Positions 29,141-42,398 of a DNA stretch of 64,000 bases are shown here, one piece after another. Every line of letters begins with the position of its first letter. Positions within the stretch are counted from its first letter, which is position 1. Under the pieces are notes generated by a model. The model was not told the DNA's origin and made no database searches. It was given only the letters and a program-made list of their open reading frames with translations. Source of the stretch: Saururus chinensis. Lineage: Eukaryota > Streptophyta > Magnoliopsida > Piperales > Saururaceae. The position numbers were made by a program, and so were the translations under genes. The stretch covers positions 46,498,014 to 46,562,013 of the forward strand of contig CP141144.1 in NCBI GenBank assembly GCA_035235625.1, given 5' to 3'.

Positions 29141-31894
29141 TGTCACGCCCTGCCACACAACAACGACAACATCTACAATGAACATAGTCTCAAGCCCTAA
29201 GGAGAACCTTTATATCTAAAGCCATTATAGGCCGTCCAAATTATGAAATAAAGTCAAGTCTAAGATCATCATATCACATGGCAAGTCTAAAACAATCCAA
29301 ACATCTAGCCCCCTCTCATAGCGCATGTCCATCCTTAAGCTCGACATAAAGACCATTCGGAGCACCTACATGACACAACATACAACCCCAAAATGAAACC
29401 ATAGACAAAAGAGGGGCGAGCATAGCTCAGTAAGGGTTTTAAAATGAAGCATAAACTCCAGATAACACCACATACATTCTCAATTTAAACATGCATCACA
29501 TATTCATTCTCTACACTTGTGCATCATGAGATAAATCACATTCTATATACACATTTGCACCACATGTGCATCATAGATTCATTCATAATTCATAACACAA
29601 ATGTGCACCATGTGTAATCATTTAAGTTTAATGGTTCATTGACATCCTACATGAAACATGTATCAATATTCATATTCACCGCGCGTAATCAAATGTATCA
29701 AATAACATTCCATCCTACATGTTCATGTGTAATCATTCCATACGCACCATGTATAACATAAGCATTAGTATCCCTACACAAACTATGTCAATGAATATTA
29801 TAATCCACACACATGCATAAACCATCTGGTGAATGTCTCACAATAGAGAAAACACACTACCTATCCTAGCCGAAGCACAAGCAGACCTGCTCACCCTAAA
29901 AATCCTAACAAGGAAGTCCAAATTCCTAAAAAGGAAAACTAGAGTAGTTTGGGTACCTAATGGGGAATGTACCCCCTGATAAGCCAGTGCACGCGGACAA
30001 ACCAGCATGGATTTTCCTGTTTAGAAATACACATCAATTTAACTCATTATAGCATTCCACTCTTCTCACCCAGGGAAGAAACCCATCCTCAAGGAGACAT
30101 AAAATCCCGTGCAATGGATGTAAAACCCTATGCATTCAGTTGTAAAACCGATTCAATAAACCTCTGATGTTGTTAATATGGAAAACTATAACACCCAATC
30201 GATTAATCATGGTTAAACAGAATAATCTTTGTTTGTAAGTCATTTTCATGATGCATTCAACATGATACATACGTGAGCAATGTTTAATGAATGTAAGAAT
30301 AAGTAAACATACTCTAATTAGTCCTACTCTACATGAAACATCGGTCCATTTGTGACAAGTAAAATCATATAAACATAAGTAAGAATATACATACATGGTC
30401 ATGTTCATATTTGAGCTAAAATGTATGGAACATGGTTCATCTATAATTAATGTGACAACAAGTATTCACAATTCATCATGGTTATAATCTAATGGAATCA
30501 TGGAGTAGTTATGAAGAAATCATCGAAATACGGATTGAAAACAAGTAGAGCATCATGTAAAACCTAGACAAGTATAGTATCTTCATACTTAAGCTAGATT
30601 ATATCCAAAGAAGGTTCAAATGCAATTAAGGTGACAATTATAAGTATTCATAACTCATCATAATCATAGAGAATTAGAATAATGAGAAAAGAACAAGAAA
30701 TGACCAAACATTCACAAAAATGTCCATTTTCATAAAACTGTCGTTTGGACATTTGAACGGCCTTGCTGCCCGTTTGATCGGCCTTACTGCCTATTCGAAC
30801 GCATGGCCATTCAAATTCACTTTTTTGGTTTGTCTTCAACCTACGAAATTCAAACTAAAAACATTTTAAAATTCCATACAAATTCAAAAATCATCATAAA
30901 ATATTATATACACAAAATCTAAGCCTAAAACATGATGGGTCTAATATTTTCCATGATTAACCATACAAAATAACTATAAATTGTATGCTTTTAATAAATC
31001 ACCATTACACACCAAGATGAATCTAAAGCTCAAATAAACCCATAATCATGAAATTTTAAGAATGAAAACCACTCAAGGTAAAAACTCATTACCTCTATGA
31101 AGCTTGTGAATCCCTTAAATGAGCTTTAACCTCAAGAAATTCTACCCAAAAATTAGGGTTTTTAGTTAAACCTAATTAAAACCAACTAGTAGACTCAAAT
31201 CAACTTGGGAAAAGATAGATCTAAGACCTCCTTAGGTTAAAAATAAAATTAACCTAATTATGGTTCTAAATCAGAATTAAAAATATTATTTTGATAGAAG
31301 AAAACTAATAGTTAAAATAGGAGAAGTGAAGATAGTGATGCTTAAGACATAAATTGAAAGATTAAGGGTGATTAAAGGGGAAAACCTTACCTTAAGAAGA
31401 GTTTCTCCTTTTAGAAATGAGGGTAGATCTAGCCTCTTACCTATTCTGAGCACTTCCTCATTTGGCGAATGACCAAGGTTTTTCTTTTTATAGTAAGGCT
31501 TATGGGCTATAAATTAAATTATTGGGCGAAAAAATAGGTAAAAATGCTCTAAGTAAACATTTAAGTGCAATTTTAACTCAAAAATAAATTTAACCACACC
31601 CAAACCTAGTTACACAAATCAATAGAAGGTTGGAAGCTAAAATGGGTAGCACATCATCCCACACAAATGTGGATCCCACAGTGCGGCCACTCCTTTAACT
31701 AAGGAAAAATAAAAAAGAAAATGCCTATAAATAGATAAAAATTTGGGTGAATCAAGCTTGACACTAATACTCTAATCTAAAGTAAAGCTAAAACTTAAAA
31801 AAATTTATAAACTTATTACCCCAATAAAATCAAATCAATTCGAAAAATAACCAAATTTATACAATTAAAAAGGGAACAAATTAGAGATCTTACA
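29141..31894 (-). mobile_element. Solo LTR, family C (minus orientation)
   Basis: Read on minus it starts TGTAAGATCTCT and ends GGGCGTGACA, typical LTR ends. The 2,754-base block has no protein domain. Flanking 5-mers (gcatg and gtacg on the minus strand) match at three of five bases, so any target duplication is decayed. It separates coding-like minus-strand fragments at 31895-32095 and 28920-29140. A related end occurs at 61820. Confidence 0.65.
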
Positions 31895-32095
31895 CATGCA
31901 CTGCCTACCTCCACACTAAATGAAAAAATGTGTTTAGAGTAGCTACAATCCTTGTGCGTTTACCTATGTTGTTATACACAATCACCTTTTGTTTAACAGT
32001 TTTGAATTTCGCCAGGGTCCAAGGTACAATTTGTTTAGCCCCAGTTTGGGTCTCAATGCTTATAAGCTGATCCAGAGAGCCCACGGGCATGCTTG
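31895..32095 (-). pseudogene. Coding-like fragment between two solo LTRs, unknown family
   Basis: On minus, an open stretch of 61 codons (GAKQIVPWTLAKFKTVKQKV, VYNNIGKRTRIVATL). It is lysine-rich and bounded on both sides by inserted LTRs. It is probably a piece of the MULE-B accessory gene interrupted by them. I do not recognise a domain. Confidence 0.35.
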
Positions 32096-33619
32096 TGTAA
32101 TGCCCCAGAATTTTAAAGTTTCAAAAATTTGAACGTTTGGGCCCATACGCAAGTTTTAGGGCCTAATAGCCATTTTTCTTTAAATTGGATTGTATTGAGC
32201 TCAATTTATTTGAAGGAAATTTAAGGTTGTTTGTAGGACTTTGAGAGATGAACGTATCGATCCAAAGAAAGCGTCAATCGGACACTGGGATCATAGGCTA
32301 TGGCCTTGAGAAGAGTGTTGTAGGCATGTCGACTTTATTTTTGGAGATAACATGTTCTTGCATGATCTTATTTCATAAGGCTCATCGATATTGGCCAAAC
32401 AATATTAAGAATATGTGATTCCAAGTTCGGGGTAGGGAGTTATCACGATTTGAAAATTGAAAATTAGATTTCAAATAAGGACAAAAAAAATTTGTGCCAA
32501 TGCCACATCAGGTGTTGACACACAGGCTCGCTAGCTGGGCGTGGTGCGGTATGGCCGCGCCAGCACTGATGAGAGGTTTTGCTCGCCGCTTCCTTGCCCT
32601 CAAGGAGAGATTCTTAGGGTGAGGGAAGGTTCTGCATGTTGCCTTGAGCCTCAAAGAGATAAAGTCTTTTTTGGAAGGGGAGGCTCTATCCACCACTTCT
32701 TTTGAAAAGTCTCAAGCGCATAAGGGCTGGTGGTTTTAAGTTCTAATTTTATGCTATGACTAGACCTTGCTTTCTATTACTTTTTTATGTCATAAAAGTC
32801 TATTTAGAAATAGGTACCATTAGCATTCGTAATGATGCTCTAATAATAGTATCTTTTTGTATCTCTTAATGGTATTTTATCATATTATGAACATTGGAAT
32901 ATTATTACATCATCTGCAAGATATTTCAAATGGTTTGGATGACCGGATTTGAAGGGTAGTTCTTCGGCATGCAAACCAAGAACTATCCAACTTATGACTC
33001 CGAGATTCCGCTTATTAAGGCATATCTAGCAATCATGAATTGGGATATCGTGGAGAAATCCATTTCATTCCGATCTTGTTGCCCCACAAGCATGGGTGTG
33101 TGTCACTGTAATATCAGCAACATTCTATGAATGAATGATTTATTCAATTTTGTAAAGGAATTGCTATTGGATTTTGTGTTAGTTGGCAATGATATTTTGA
33201 CTCCTTTCAAGTTGACTTTCGAATAACAATTATATGAACTTTTGGAAAAGTGTTTTATGTGCATTTAATTATAATTCAAGGGATAACATGTTAATAGAAT
33301 TTAATTATACCTACTTAATATACTCACCCACTGCCAGATGCTACAGGTGTGAACTCATGGATGGGATAAAAAGAAGATAGCCAATAGATATTAAAGGATC
33401 TTCGATTTGGGATTTTGACAAGTACCTTTTTGTTATACACTAAATATGTACAATTGTGCTAATTTGATGTTGTGATACTTTTTTTATTTCTTTTGTAATT
33501 TGTAATGTTGTAGATTAGTCCAAAGTTGCTTGTTTGAACATGGGTAATTTTTACCCCTTTTGAATATAAATTAATGGGATTTTGACTTTTAATTTTGTAT
33601 AAAAAGTTGGGTCATCACA
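32096..33619 (+). mobile_element. Solo LTR, family B, copy 2
   Basis: Starts TGTAATGCCCCAGAA and ends GGGTCATCACA. Shares 'gcaagttttagggcc', 'aggctatggccttgagaag' and 'gcatgggtgt.tgtc' with 6445-8522 in the same order. It is about 550 bases shorter. Flanks gcttg and gtaac do not match, so no target duplication is visible; the outer edge may have been deleted. Confidence 0.8.
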
Positions 33620-34060
33620 GTAACCCTATGTTTTCCAGTCCTCACATATATGTAGGTAAAATTTTAAGTAATTGAAAATTATTTTAGTATCATTCTAACT
33701 TGAAACTGACCCTTGAAATGTTATCCAATGCTTATGAAGTTGTTCCCCGAAATTCTAGACTGCAAGGCAATTTCTTGACTCCTTTCAACCTTCTTCGATT
33801 AATTTAAAGAAATTATTCTCATTCACACTACCTTGTGTTTACAATGTCTGATGCTTCATCTCCTCCCTCACCAAAATGTATGTCAATAGCACATTGGTGG
33901 GAACAAGGTTAAAAGATGTGGCCACCCGTTGAATAAAAGAGCTAAGAGTATCACTTAGTTGGATATAATGTAAATGATTAACCCCTCCAACTATCTTGGC
34001 TTTTCTATTGGAACTAGACTCAATCACAATAGACCCCCACAGCATGCCAGTACTCTTAGC
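33620..34060 (-). pseudogene. MULE-B transposase N-terminal fragment (second copy, minus)
   Basis: The frame 34045-33839 reads MLWGSIVIESSSNRKAKIVGG..., then LSDTLSSFIQRVATSFNLVP and LTYIL, matching the MULE N-terminal pattern (GG box, helix, L-x-Y). Its DNA aligns with plus-strand 26600-26690 ('tgct.tggggg', 'caatcatttata'), the start of the MULE-B transposase, so this is an inverted second copy of the same gene. Downstream on minus it fades into stops before the LTR at 33619. Confidence 0.6.
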
Positions 34061-34094
34061 TTAGATGATGACACCTGAAACCAGAAAATAAGCT

Positions 34095-35534
34095 TGTCAT
34101 CATATGCATATTTTCCTAGCCTATGACATTGTTGATCGTTTATAATTAAACACTTTGCAAGTGTATAAGGTAATTGTACTAGGATAAGTATTAAGGGTTG
34201 TCAAATTAAGGGATGGATGAATTAATTACTAAATCTAAGAAGAGAGATTGTTGATTGAAACGTAAGAGAGCTTAAACTTAAAATTAAACAAAGAAAAAAA
34301 AATCAATTAAACTAACCAAGAGAGCAATATGATGACAATTACTTAGAAAATTGAATCCATTATATAATCATAATAATTTTTTAACTGTTTATCTAAATCT
34401 AGTGTGAATATGATCAAGTATTCTTAGCTACAAGCTAGAATTACTTTATAAAGAATCATTAATTAAATCCATGACATGAGCTATCTTTGACTAAACTAAA
34501 CTATAAGCATGACTCGTCTTATATTAGTATAACTTATCAAATTTATTAATCATATGGACATTTAAACTATTGCATGAGCATCTCATCTAAACCACAGAAA
34601 TTAGAATCATTGCAAATCTCAAAAGCACATTAATCTATCATCTACATGAAAACAAATCAACATAGAATTGAATAAACAAATAAACTCTTCCATTAAAAAG
34701 GAAATCTTTGTCATATAATTGTCATTATTCACAACTAAGATCTAGATTAAAAAAAAACTAAAACTTATCTATAATTTCATCAACTCCTAAGTAAAAGGAA
34801 AACCTAGCCTTGCATGGTAGAAGAAGGCTCTTGAATCTCCATTGAAAAATTTAATTTTTCCTCCATCTTTTCCTCTATTTTTCTCTTTCTAAAATCTACT
34901 TAAATTTATCAATTTCAAGCTCTATATGACTTCATATAGGCATAAGAGCCATAGGAGGAAGTCTAATTAGAAAAAGACTCAAAACTGGCTTAAAATAAGA
35001 AACTGCACGTTATGTCGTTTGAATGCCCTAACTGCCTATTTGAATGGGTCACTATTTCTGCAATATGGATAAAATTGTTCAATTTCGTGTCAAGTTTCTG
35101 CTCAGGAAGCTAAGTCTGTTCATTGAACAATCCATATTGCTGTCCAATTTCTTGCTATGTTCACGAAGCTCTTTTGTTCAATTCCATATTAATTTTCAAC
35201 TTATTTGTGACTTTGAAAAGTTGTCCAAATCATTTGTCAACATGTAAAGAGTGTTTCCTAATATTTAGCACATCATTCAAGGGCCTTGATAAGCATGCCT
35301 TACCTAGAAAACATAAAAAATTATATTTTAGACGTGTAGTACATAAATAAAATTTCAACTTGATTTAAATACATGCCTAAACTTCTAATATTGCCTGAAT
35401 TAATTAATAATTAAACTAAAATAGTAATATCTATCTTAACATAAATAAACTCTAATTAACACTAAATTAACATAATACTATACTAGCAAATAAGGTAAAA
35501 AGACATATAAGATAAATATATTTCACACCTATCA
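34095..35534 (-). mobile_element. Putative solo LTR, family D (minus orientation)
   Basis: Read on minus it starts TGATAGGTGTGAAAT and ends CATATGATGACA, with TG...CA ends. AT-rich with no coding sequence. The TGATAGGTGTGA start is common in plant Tat-lineage LTRs (general knowledge). No matching target duplication was seen (aagct and attgt). A short part ('gccctaactgcctatttgaatg', 35025) resembles family C near 30785. Confidence 0.5.
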
Positions 35535-35599
35535 ATTGTTCAACTGGCTTAAAAGTGTAAAGGTTTTGATGCAATTTTGACGTCTAGGTCATCTAAATT

Positions 35600-35870
35600 G
35601 ATGGTGCCAATCACACTTGCAAAGGTTCATTCCGTCAAAATCTCATTGCCCTTCCCAATTGAGTATTACATTTCATCGCAATGCCCATTGCACTTGTCAT
35701 CATCGTAATTACATTACATCACAAGTAAAATGCATGGCCATTACTGGGCATCACAATTAAGGCCATTGCACATAAGGCCATCACAAGTACTACCATCGTA
35801 ACAAATACCATCATAATTATAGTGCCTTCCAATTAAGACCATGGCAACTACAATTCATCACATTTTAGAA
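35600..35870. repeat. Array of GCGATGG/CCATCGCAA-type motifs
   Basis: Repeated words 'catcgcaatgcccattgca', 'catcatcgtaatta', 'ggccattgcac', 'ggccatcacaagta' and 'accatcgtaac'. Same word family as at 26050-26460, 28686-28812 and 61245-61475, so likely an end of a MULE-B-type copy. Confidence 0.6.
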
Positions 35871-35874
35871 TTTA

Positions 35875-36399
35875 CTTGCATGCTCCATCAATCTCTGATT
35901 TAAGACTCCCTATGTTGGTGAATAGTGCAATTTATTCGCATGTTATGCGCATTTATGCCAAGGTGAAGTAGACCGAAGGGATGTGCTTTTTTGGGCTTTC
36001 TATTTCAGTTGTCATTTTGTCTCATACAAGATGAAGCAGATCTCATAGAAGTTGTAGATTGTTGATTGAGTTTTGATGTTTCCATTCCTATTATATCAGT
36101 GAAGATTGAGAGAAGATGGACAGTAGATGGAGCATGAACACACATGGAGAGCAGATAGAGAGAAGGCAGAAGGGAGGCGTGGAGGGCAAAAGGGAGAGAT
36201 AATGTGAGCGGAGATCAAGAGAGTAGATGACAAGTGTAGACAACACCTTTCTTTTGGGTGGGATGAGGGAAGATAGCAAGAAGGTTATTTTGGGGTCTTC
36301 ACATCACACCTCAAAAAATTCCTCCCCTTCTTATTTACATAGAGGGCCTTTGTCCATTTTGGACTACATTTTAGATTATACGCCCAAACTATAATTTCT
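35875..36399. other. Spacer, no gene seen
   Basis: Contains an aga/gag-rich stretch at 36090-36260 but no domain. The open frame 36091-36279 (minus) is low-complexity. Confidence 0.45.
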
Positions 36400-37018
36400 T
36401 CAAAATTGAAATAAGAATCAAGATTCTATCTTTAAGTAAGGGTCGGTTTCAATATCTTAGATATAAATGACACCATAGTGCCACTTCTATCAACGAAAAA
36501 TTACAAAAAATTGTACCACCCAGTAAGATAGCTTTACATATTACTTAGGAACTCATGACAAGTCAAGTCAGTACTTTAGTTGATCACCGGCTAAACCGAC
36601 TTGAGAAATATTTTGGATATTTTTTCCCTTGACTTGACCCAGCCCTAGATAGAACCTAACTAGTCCTGACCTAGGTCAATCTTGAGTTGGTTGCATCTAG
36701 GTAAGGTATGGGTTTTGAGTGGAGCCCTAACTTTAGTTGATAACAATGACATGAATGGGGACGAAGGGTAACAAAAATTGGTTGACGTAAAATTCATCAC
36801 AAAACCCAACTAAAATTTTAATGTATAAACTTTTTTCCTCCCTATCATTTCCCAAAATTCTTTGTTCACTCTAGTGTACCCTAGACAAAATCAGGAAAAC
36901 AAAAACAAAAATCAAGAAATGAAAAGAGTAAGTTCTATCAAGTCACTTTCTCTAATAGTAGTTTCGATGAGGACACATGTAACTCAATAGCATTCCATGT
37001 TTGTGTAGATCTAAATAG
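36400..37018. repeat. Dispersed repeat R2, copy b
   Basis: Same orientation and order as 10160-10788, ending with the same 'gtgtagatctaaatag'. On this side the repeat is followed by a coiled-coil-like coding remnant rather than the resistance pseudogene. Confidence 0.7.
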
Positions 37019-37124
37019 ATTGGAGGAAGATGGATCCTACGGACCAAACAATATAGAATTTGTGCTTGAACCATCTAAAGGATGAGAGTCTCAGGGTGAA
37101 CAAGAGAAGCTATTCAAGCAAGTC

Positions 37125-37370
37125 ATTGCATGAGGTAGACATGCTAGGAAATTAAAGAAAACTATCAAGAAGAGCTATTTTACAATAAACTCTCTTTCAA
37201 ATTCTAATTTGGAAATAGCTGAGTTGAAAGAGTCTTTAGATGACGAGTTTCAAAACCGTAGGGCTGATTTGGACAAGGAAAGGGTCAAAGCTAGTTCTCT
37301 TTAAGGTGAGTTTATGGCATTTAAGGAAAGGTCAGAAGGGTTTAAAAATAGGGGGGCTCTAGATATAATG
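37125..37370 (+). pseudogene. Coiled-coil-like coding remnant, unknown family
   Basis: A continuous frame reads RKLKKTIKKSYF, NSNLEIAELKESLDDEFQNRR and LDKERVKASSL, then a TAA and GEFMAFKERSEGF. Charged heptad-like spacing suggests a coiled coil. It may be internal sequence of the R2-bearing element or a captured gene piece. No function can be assigned. Confidence 0.35.
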
Positions 37371-37435
37371 ATAAGTGTAGGACAAATGAATAAGTTAGGG
37401 TTAGGATATGACTTACATATAACACTAATCAAGGT

Positions 37436-38080
37436 TTGTAATATCTATAGTTTTTAAATTAGTTTTTTTTAGAATATTTTTGTTGGTAAAGTTCAAGTGT
37501 TTGATAGAGTTCTAAGAGATGAGCATAACGAGCCTAAGAATGCCTAAATTGGACATTGAGATTGTAATTTATGACCTCGAAAAGTATGTCATATAGGTAG
37601 GTCCTACTTAAAAAAGTATGAGATAGTGACTCATGAGAAGTCTTGTATAGTAGAGCTCATCAATATGAGAACAATGTTACTAAGAACACACAAATTTGAG
37701 TTCGGGGTAGAAAGTTATGCTAGTTCGAAGTTTTTGGTTTATAAAAACAAAAAAAAATGTAGTCTGCGTGGTACTGCCCCGCAAGGCATGAGCAAGCATG
37801 ATGTTCTGGGTGATGTGGCCTAAGCCTCTCCACTCGGTATGAGCACTGCGCTCAGTGCAGCACCCTTATATAAAACCATTTTTTGTTCTTTCACTCTTTT
37901 GAAAGTTCTCAACTCGTTTTAAGTCTGATTTGGGTCATTCAAGAGGCATTTCCATATAATTTGAGTATTCTCTATGCATTGTTTTAAGGATTTGAAGACT
38001 CTAAAATGACAAAACTCATCATCTAAGTAAGAGGTGTTATGTTAATCGCCTTCAAACTCGTGTAAAAAATTAGGTAGGGG
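37436..38080 (+). mobile_element. Partial LTR related to families A and B
   Basis: Starts TGTAATATCTATAG. It keeps the order of family-B boxes: 'gttctaagagatgagcataacgag', 'ttatgacctcgaaaagtatgtcatat', 'gagttcggggtagaaagttatg', a TATA-like 'cttatataaaacc' at 37864, and 'gagtattctctatgcattg'. The end is lost in locally duplicated AT-rich DNA. Truncated copy. Confidence 0.55.
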
Positions 38081-38727
38081 TTTTTATCCTCTTTCAAGAT
38101 ATAAATTCTTACATAGGCCGTATTAGGAAGTGAATATATATGGTTCTAGTTAAGTACTTGAGTAGTTTCCATGTATGTTCTATGATTGCCTCACATATTC
38201 GTTTTATTAAATGATTATCTCTTCTCCACTGTTTAAACTATATATAATGTAGTTTCCCTGTATGTTCTATAATCGCCACTGTTTAAACTACTTGAGTAGT
38301 TTTCATGTATGTTCTATGATTTCTTTAAATATTCGTTGTATTGAATGATTATCTCTTGAAATAAGTTATGAATTATGCTCTTTGATATATCTAATGTAGA
38401 GAAAATCTAGCTTCGCCACTGTTTTAACTATATATGAGTACAGTAGGATTGAAAGGCAGTTTTAAAGAATTATTGCCCTATCAAAATGATTTAAAAAATA
38501 TGTACAAGCATGTCAGACAAGTTACAAGGGGTAATTGTCTCATTAGAACGATCGACCAACCCTGTCTTTATAGTCATTATTAATAATACGGTCATGGCTT
38601 TTAGAGACGGGGCTAGGCTTTTTCACAGAACCTTGGGATAGGTTGTTCTGAAAATAAAACTCTCGTACTGATAAAGCTTCATGAATAAAAAGTTGACAAA
38701 TAATACACACATTAGCTTGGTTAACCC
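38080..38727. repeat. AT-rich DNA with local duplications
   Basis: Words 'actgtttaaacta', 'catgtatgttctatgatt' and 'attatctcttgaaat/cttctcc' recur between 38150 and 38430, indicating small tandem duplications. No gene. Confidence 0.5.
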
Positions 38728-40124
38728 TGTTGTTATGTCCAAACCAAGACTATGAAGTAGTCTAGTTTAGATTTCTTTTTTTTTACTTGTCAACTATAGT
38801 AAACACCAATGATCCACAGGGAAAGCCTTGTGTGACAAAAAAAACTATTATGAAGAGAATAGAATAGAGAATGAAGATGAAATAAGAATAAGAGACAATC
38901 AAAGAGAAAGTGCTAAGGCATCGAAAATCCACTTATAATAAATCTCTAATGTATATTTGATTTAAATAATAACTCAATTAAGATCAAATAAAAATTCGTC
39001 TCAATTGAAAAATTTATCTTTTAAAGAACATTGAAATAGAACAATAGTAATTGATTGTTACTATGTGAAAGCATTAAGTATATAATCACAGGGAATTATA
39101 AGCATTCAGCGTGTCTTTCGTCAACGCTGAATCAAATAATGATATATATTATAAACTCCTTAAATATGAAACATCAATTTAAAATAATAAAGAACTTACT
39201 TAAATCAAAGTATCCATCAAACATCAAGTCCAAGCTTCATTCCTAGCCTTAGCTTTAGAGCTTAGAAAGTCATTACAATAAAACTAAAAACAAGATTACA
39301 AAATGAAAGAAGAAAATAGACGAAGAGAGCTCTAAAGAGGACGGGATGATGCCTCTATCACGTCCACCCCTCTATTTATAGAAGTAGAAGGGGTTACTTC
39401 AAAGAGGAAAGTCAAATCATATCTTTGGATTGCATCCTTATTAATTGCATGATTTGGTTGCTTCTTTGGCAATGATTAGATACTAAATCAATCAAATAAA
39501 TCAATAATTTATTTAGCAAATAAGTATATTTGAATCTTCTTTTAGTTAACCAATCATCCTACTTGTTTTTCTTTATGTGTATCAATCACAATCAATGAAA
39601 ATATTCTTCATGCGCTGACCTCGGGTTAATTTAATAGATATCCATTTTCATGCCAAATTCGACCTATATATCTTCGGAATTTAGAATTTCTTCCATAAAT
39701 AACAATTGTAGCCACGGAAGTCTTTTTTCCAATGCCACTAGAATCGTATCAATACGAATTATACATAAAAAGATATGATCGAAATACTAAGGCTATGTCA
39801 ATCTGTACAAATAAGCTTCTTTCCTAATTTAGTTCTCTTAATACAAATCTCAAATCCAACGGGTCCAAAAGGTTATGTTCGACCATTCCATCCATGTTTA
39901 GACCATTAGGAACTCATTCTTGACTTTTAAATATCTTTGGATAATTAGGCTTCACTTCCTCTTTCAGTTGGATCCTATTGAAGCTTGTTTAGACATGTAA
40001 ACTCAATTAAGGTCCAACTAATATATTCAAAACATAAATAGCCCAAATAAGCAATGACTAACACAAAATAGGATTGCAATTTAAAAATTAAAAATATTTT
40101 ATTGAATATTATTTCAGTACATCA
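38728..40124 (-). repeat. 3' LTR of the Athila/Tat-like element
   Basis: On minus it runs TGATGTAC...GGACATAACAACA. It aligns end to end with 47297-48686 with scattered differences. Confidence 0.9.
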
Positions 40125-40126
40125 AA

Positions 40127-40140
40127 TACCCCCAAACCAA
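40127..40140 (-). promoter_or_regulatory. Polypurine tract
   Basis: ttggtttgggggta on minus, two bases before the 3' LTR; the expected primer for plus-strand synthesis. Confidence 0.85.
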
Positions 40141-41585
40141 CTTTTTGCTAGTCCTCGAGCAAAATAAATATTAAAATAATAGAAAAAAAAACTAACTATC
40201 CACTTCCGCAGGAAATCTCGATTGCATTTAGCATATGTAACAAGCCTTTAAACCCTTAGCTTACACTAGTGGACGAGTTGTGTCTCGTGAGGGTTTGCAG
40301 TGAATATACTCACAAAATTCAAAATTTAAATGATAGAAGAAAATTAAAATTAAAACCACGTCAAATTTACAAATCAACTCCTCCTAAACATGTGACTTCA
40401 TTTAGTAAAATCAATCATACATAAGACAACTTGTCTTCTTAAACAATAATTCATTTTGACAGTTTCATATTGGTGGCAAGTACTCTTACATACATAATAG
40501 TTTTAGAAAAACAGACATTGCCAAGTAATTATACAATCCCAATCTTATGAATCGAACAACTCAATGTTCTCATGTCCACTCAGAAATTTTAATTTTATCC
40601 CTCAAAAATAGACATTGACATCCATTCATCTTCAAGAGATCATAATAGAGAATCATGCAAAACCTTCCTTGAAAAGTAAAACACCTAAAATCCCTTGACA
40701 ACTCATTCAAGATATAATTACATAATGTCCTACTAGAATTTTATGCTTATCTCACATGACATGTGTAAGGCTTAACCTTTTCAAGCTTTCTATAAGATCC
40801 ATGTAACAAGTGTTAGGCCAGTGACTCCCAATCCAATTGTCTCAGGGCACTAAGTGTTAAAACACCCATCAGGCTTAATAACTTGAACCAAATAGGCTTT
40901 AAGGCTATGCATGTCATAAATTAGTCAACTCTACCTTTTGACTCGAACACCCTATGCTTATTGAGGCACGCCGAGTCCCGGTCTACTTAATAGAGTGACT
41001 TTAATTCTTTACAATTTTTTATTTTTTTTACATTTTTTTCTCTTTTTTTCTTGAGCATATTATACAATCAACTTGAATTGTGTTAACAAAAAGACCTCGA
41101 CTGTTCTACAAACCAAGAATAGTGAAGCTCAAAACTCTATCATAATAACATGAATACTACTAGATTATGCCAAAGTTTTATTCTCATAAGAAAATAATTA
41201 CTTAGATTTAATAATATCCACTAAAATGTAAGACCATAATCAAGGGCTCGCATTCTCACTTAAATGTTTTTCTTTGTTTTTTTCAAAACAGGTGCACAAG
41301 AAACCAATATAAAGTAAACATAACTCAAAATTATTAAATATGTCAAGTCATATTCTGAATAGTTTGATATCATTAAACAAAGTCACATGTCTAAAAGAAG
41401 CATCAATGTAATAAGCAAAAACATAAATCAAATTAAATTTTTTAATTTCTCATTTTTTAAGTAAAACTAAAAGGCATAAAAAAAAATATCTTTCTACACT
41501 TCCAAACCTAAACTAAACATTGTCCTCAATGTAATTTTTTTTTATTTTTTTTGTTTTGTTTTTGGGTAAAAATTATAAAAGAAAA
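40141..41585 (-). other. Noncoding region between pol and polypurine tract
   Basis: About 1.4 kb without open frames, with T-rich runs near 41030-41050 and 41530-41560. Athila-type elements may carry an env-like frame here; none is visible. Confidence 0.6.
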
Positions 41586-42398
41586 TCAACCCTCATAATT
41601 TGGATTTTCAAGAGATGTAGACTCAATTTTAGGGACAAAATGGTTTAAAAATGGTTTCAAATGTTGGCCATTAACTTTGAAAATATCACCATTTTTTGGG
41701 TTTTCAATTTCAACAGTTCCATGAGAAAAAATAGTTTTTACATTGAAAGGTCCTGTCCAACGTGATCTTAATTTTCCTGGAAAGAGATGAAGTCTAGAGT
41801 TGTACAATAAAACTTTTTGAAATGGCTCAAAGGTTATTCGTAAAATGTTTTTATCATGAAAAACCTTTATTCTCTCTTTGTAAAGTTTTGAACTCTCATA
41901 AGCATCACGTTGAATTTCCTCTAACTCATTGATTTGCAATTTTCTATTGAAGCGAGCCTTGTCAAAGTTAAAATTCAAAGCTTTGATTGCCCAACATACC
42001 CTATGTTCCAACTCCACAGGCAAGTGACAAGTTTTTTCAAAAATCAAACGGTAAGGAGACATTCCAATTAAGGTTTTAAAAGTGGTACGATAAGCCCAAA
42101 GAGTATCGGTTAACCGTAAAGAACAATCTTTACCATTTGGATTTACCATTTTTTGTAAAATATATTTAATTTCCAGATTAGAAATCTCAACTTGGCCACT
42201 TGTTTGTGGGTGGTAAGGGGTAGCTACTTTATGGGTAATCCCATACTTCCTCATCAAAGCATCAAAAGGCTTATTGCAAAAATGTAACCCCCCATCACTT
42301 ATGATGGCTCGAGATGTGCCAAACCTTGAAAAAATATTTTCTTTTAAAAAGCATACAATGACTTTGTGATCATTGGTTTTGTTTGGAACAACCTCAAT
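41586..42398 (-). pseudogene. Athila/Tat-like integrase, catalytic and C-terminal part
   Basis: Same frame as the block 42399-43577 but separated by a stop at 42396-42398. It contains FGTSRAIISDGGLHFCN (about 42290-42340) with the second catalytic Asp, and YHPQTSGQVEISNLEIKYIL (about 42155-42215) with the catalytic Glu. Then comes the GPY-like segment LRSRWTGPFNVKTIFSHGTVEI (about 41690-41755). It ends ENPNYEG at the stop near 41586. No chromodomain. Confidence 0.88.
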
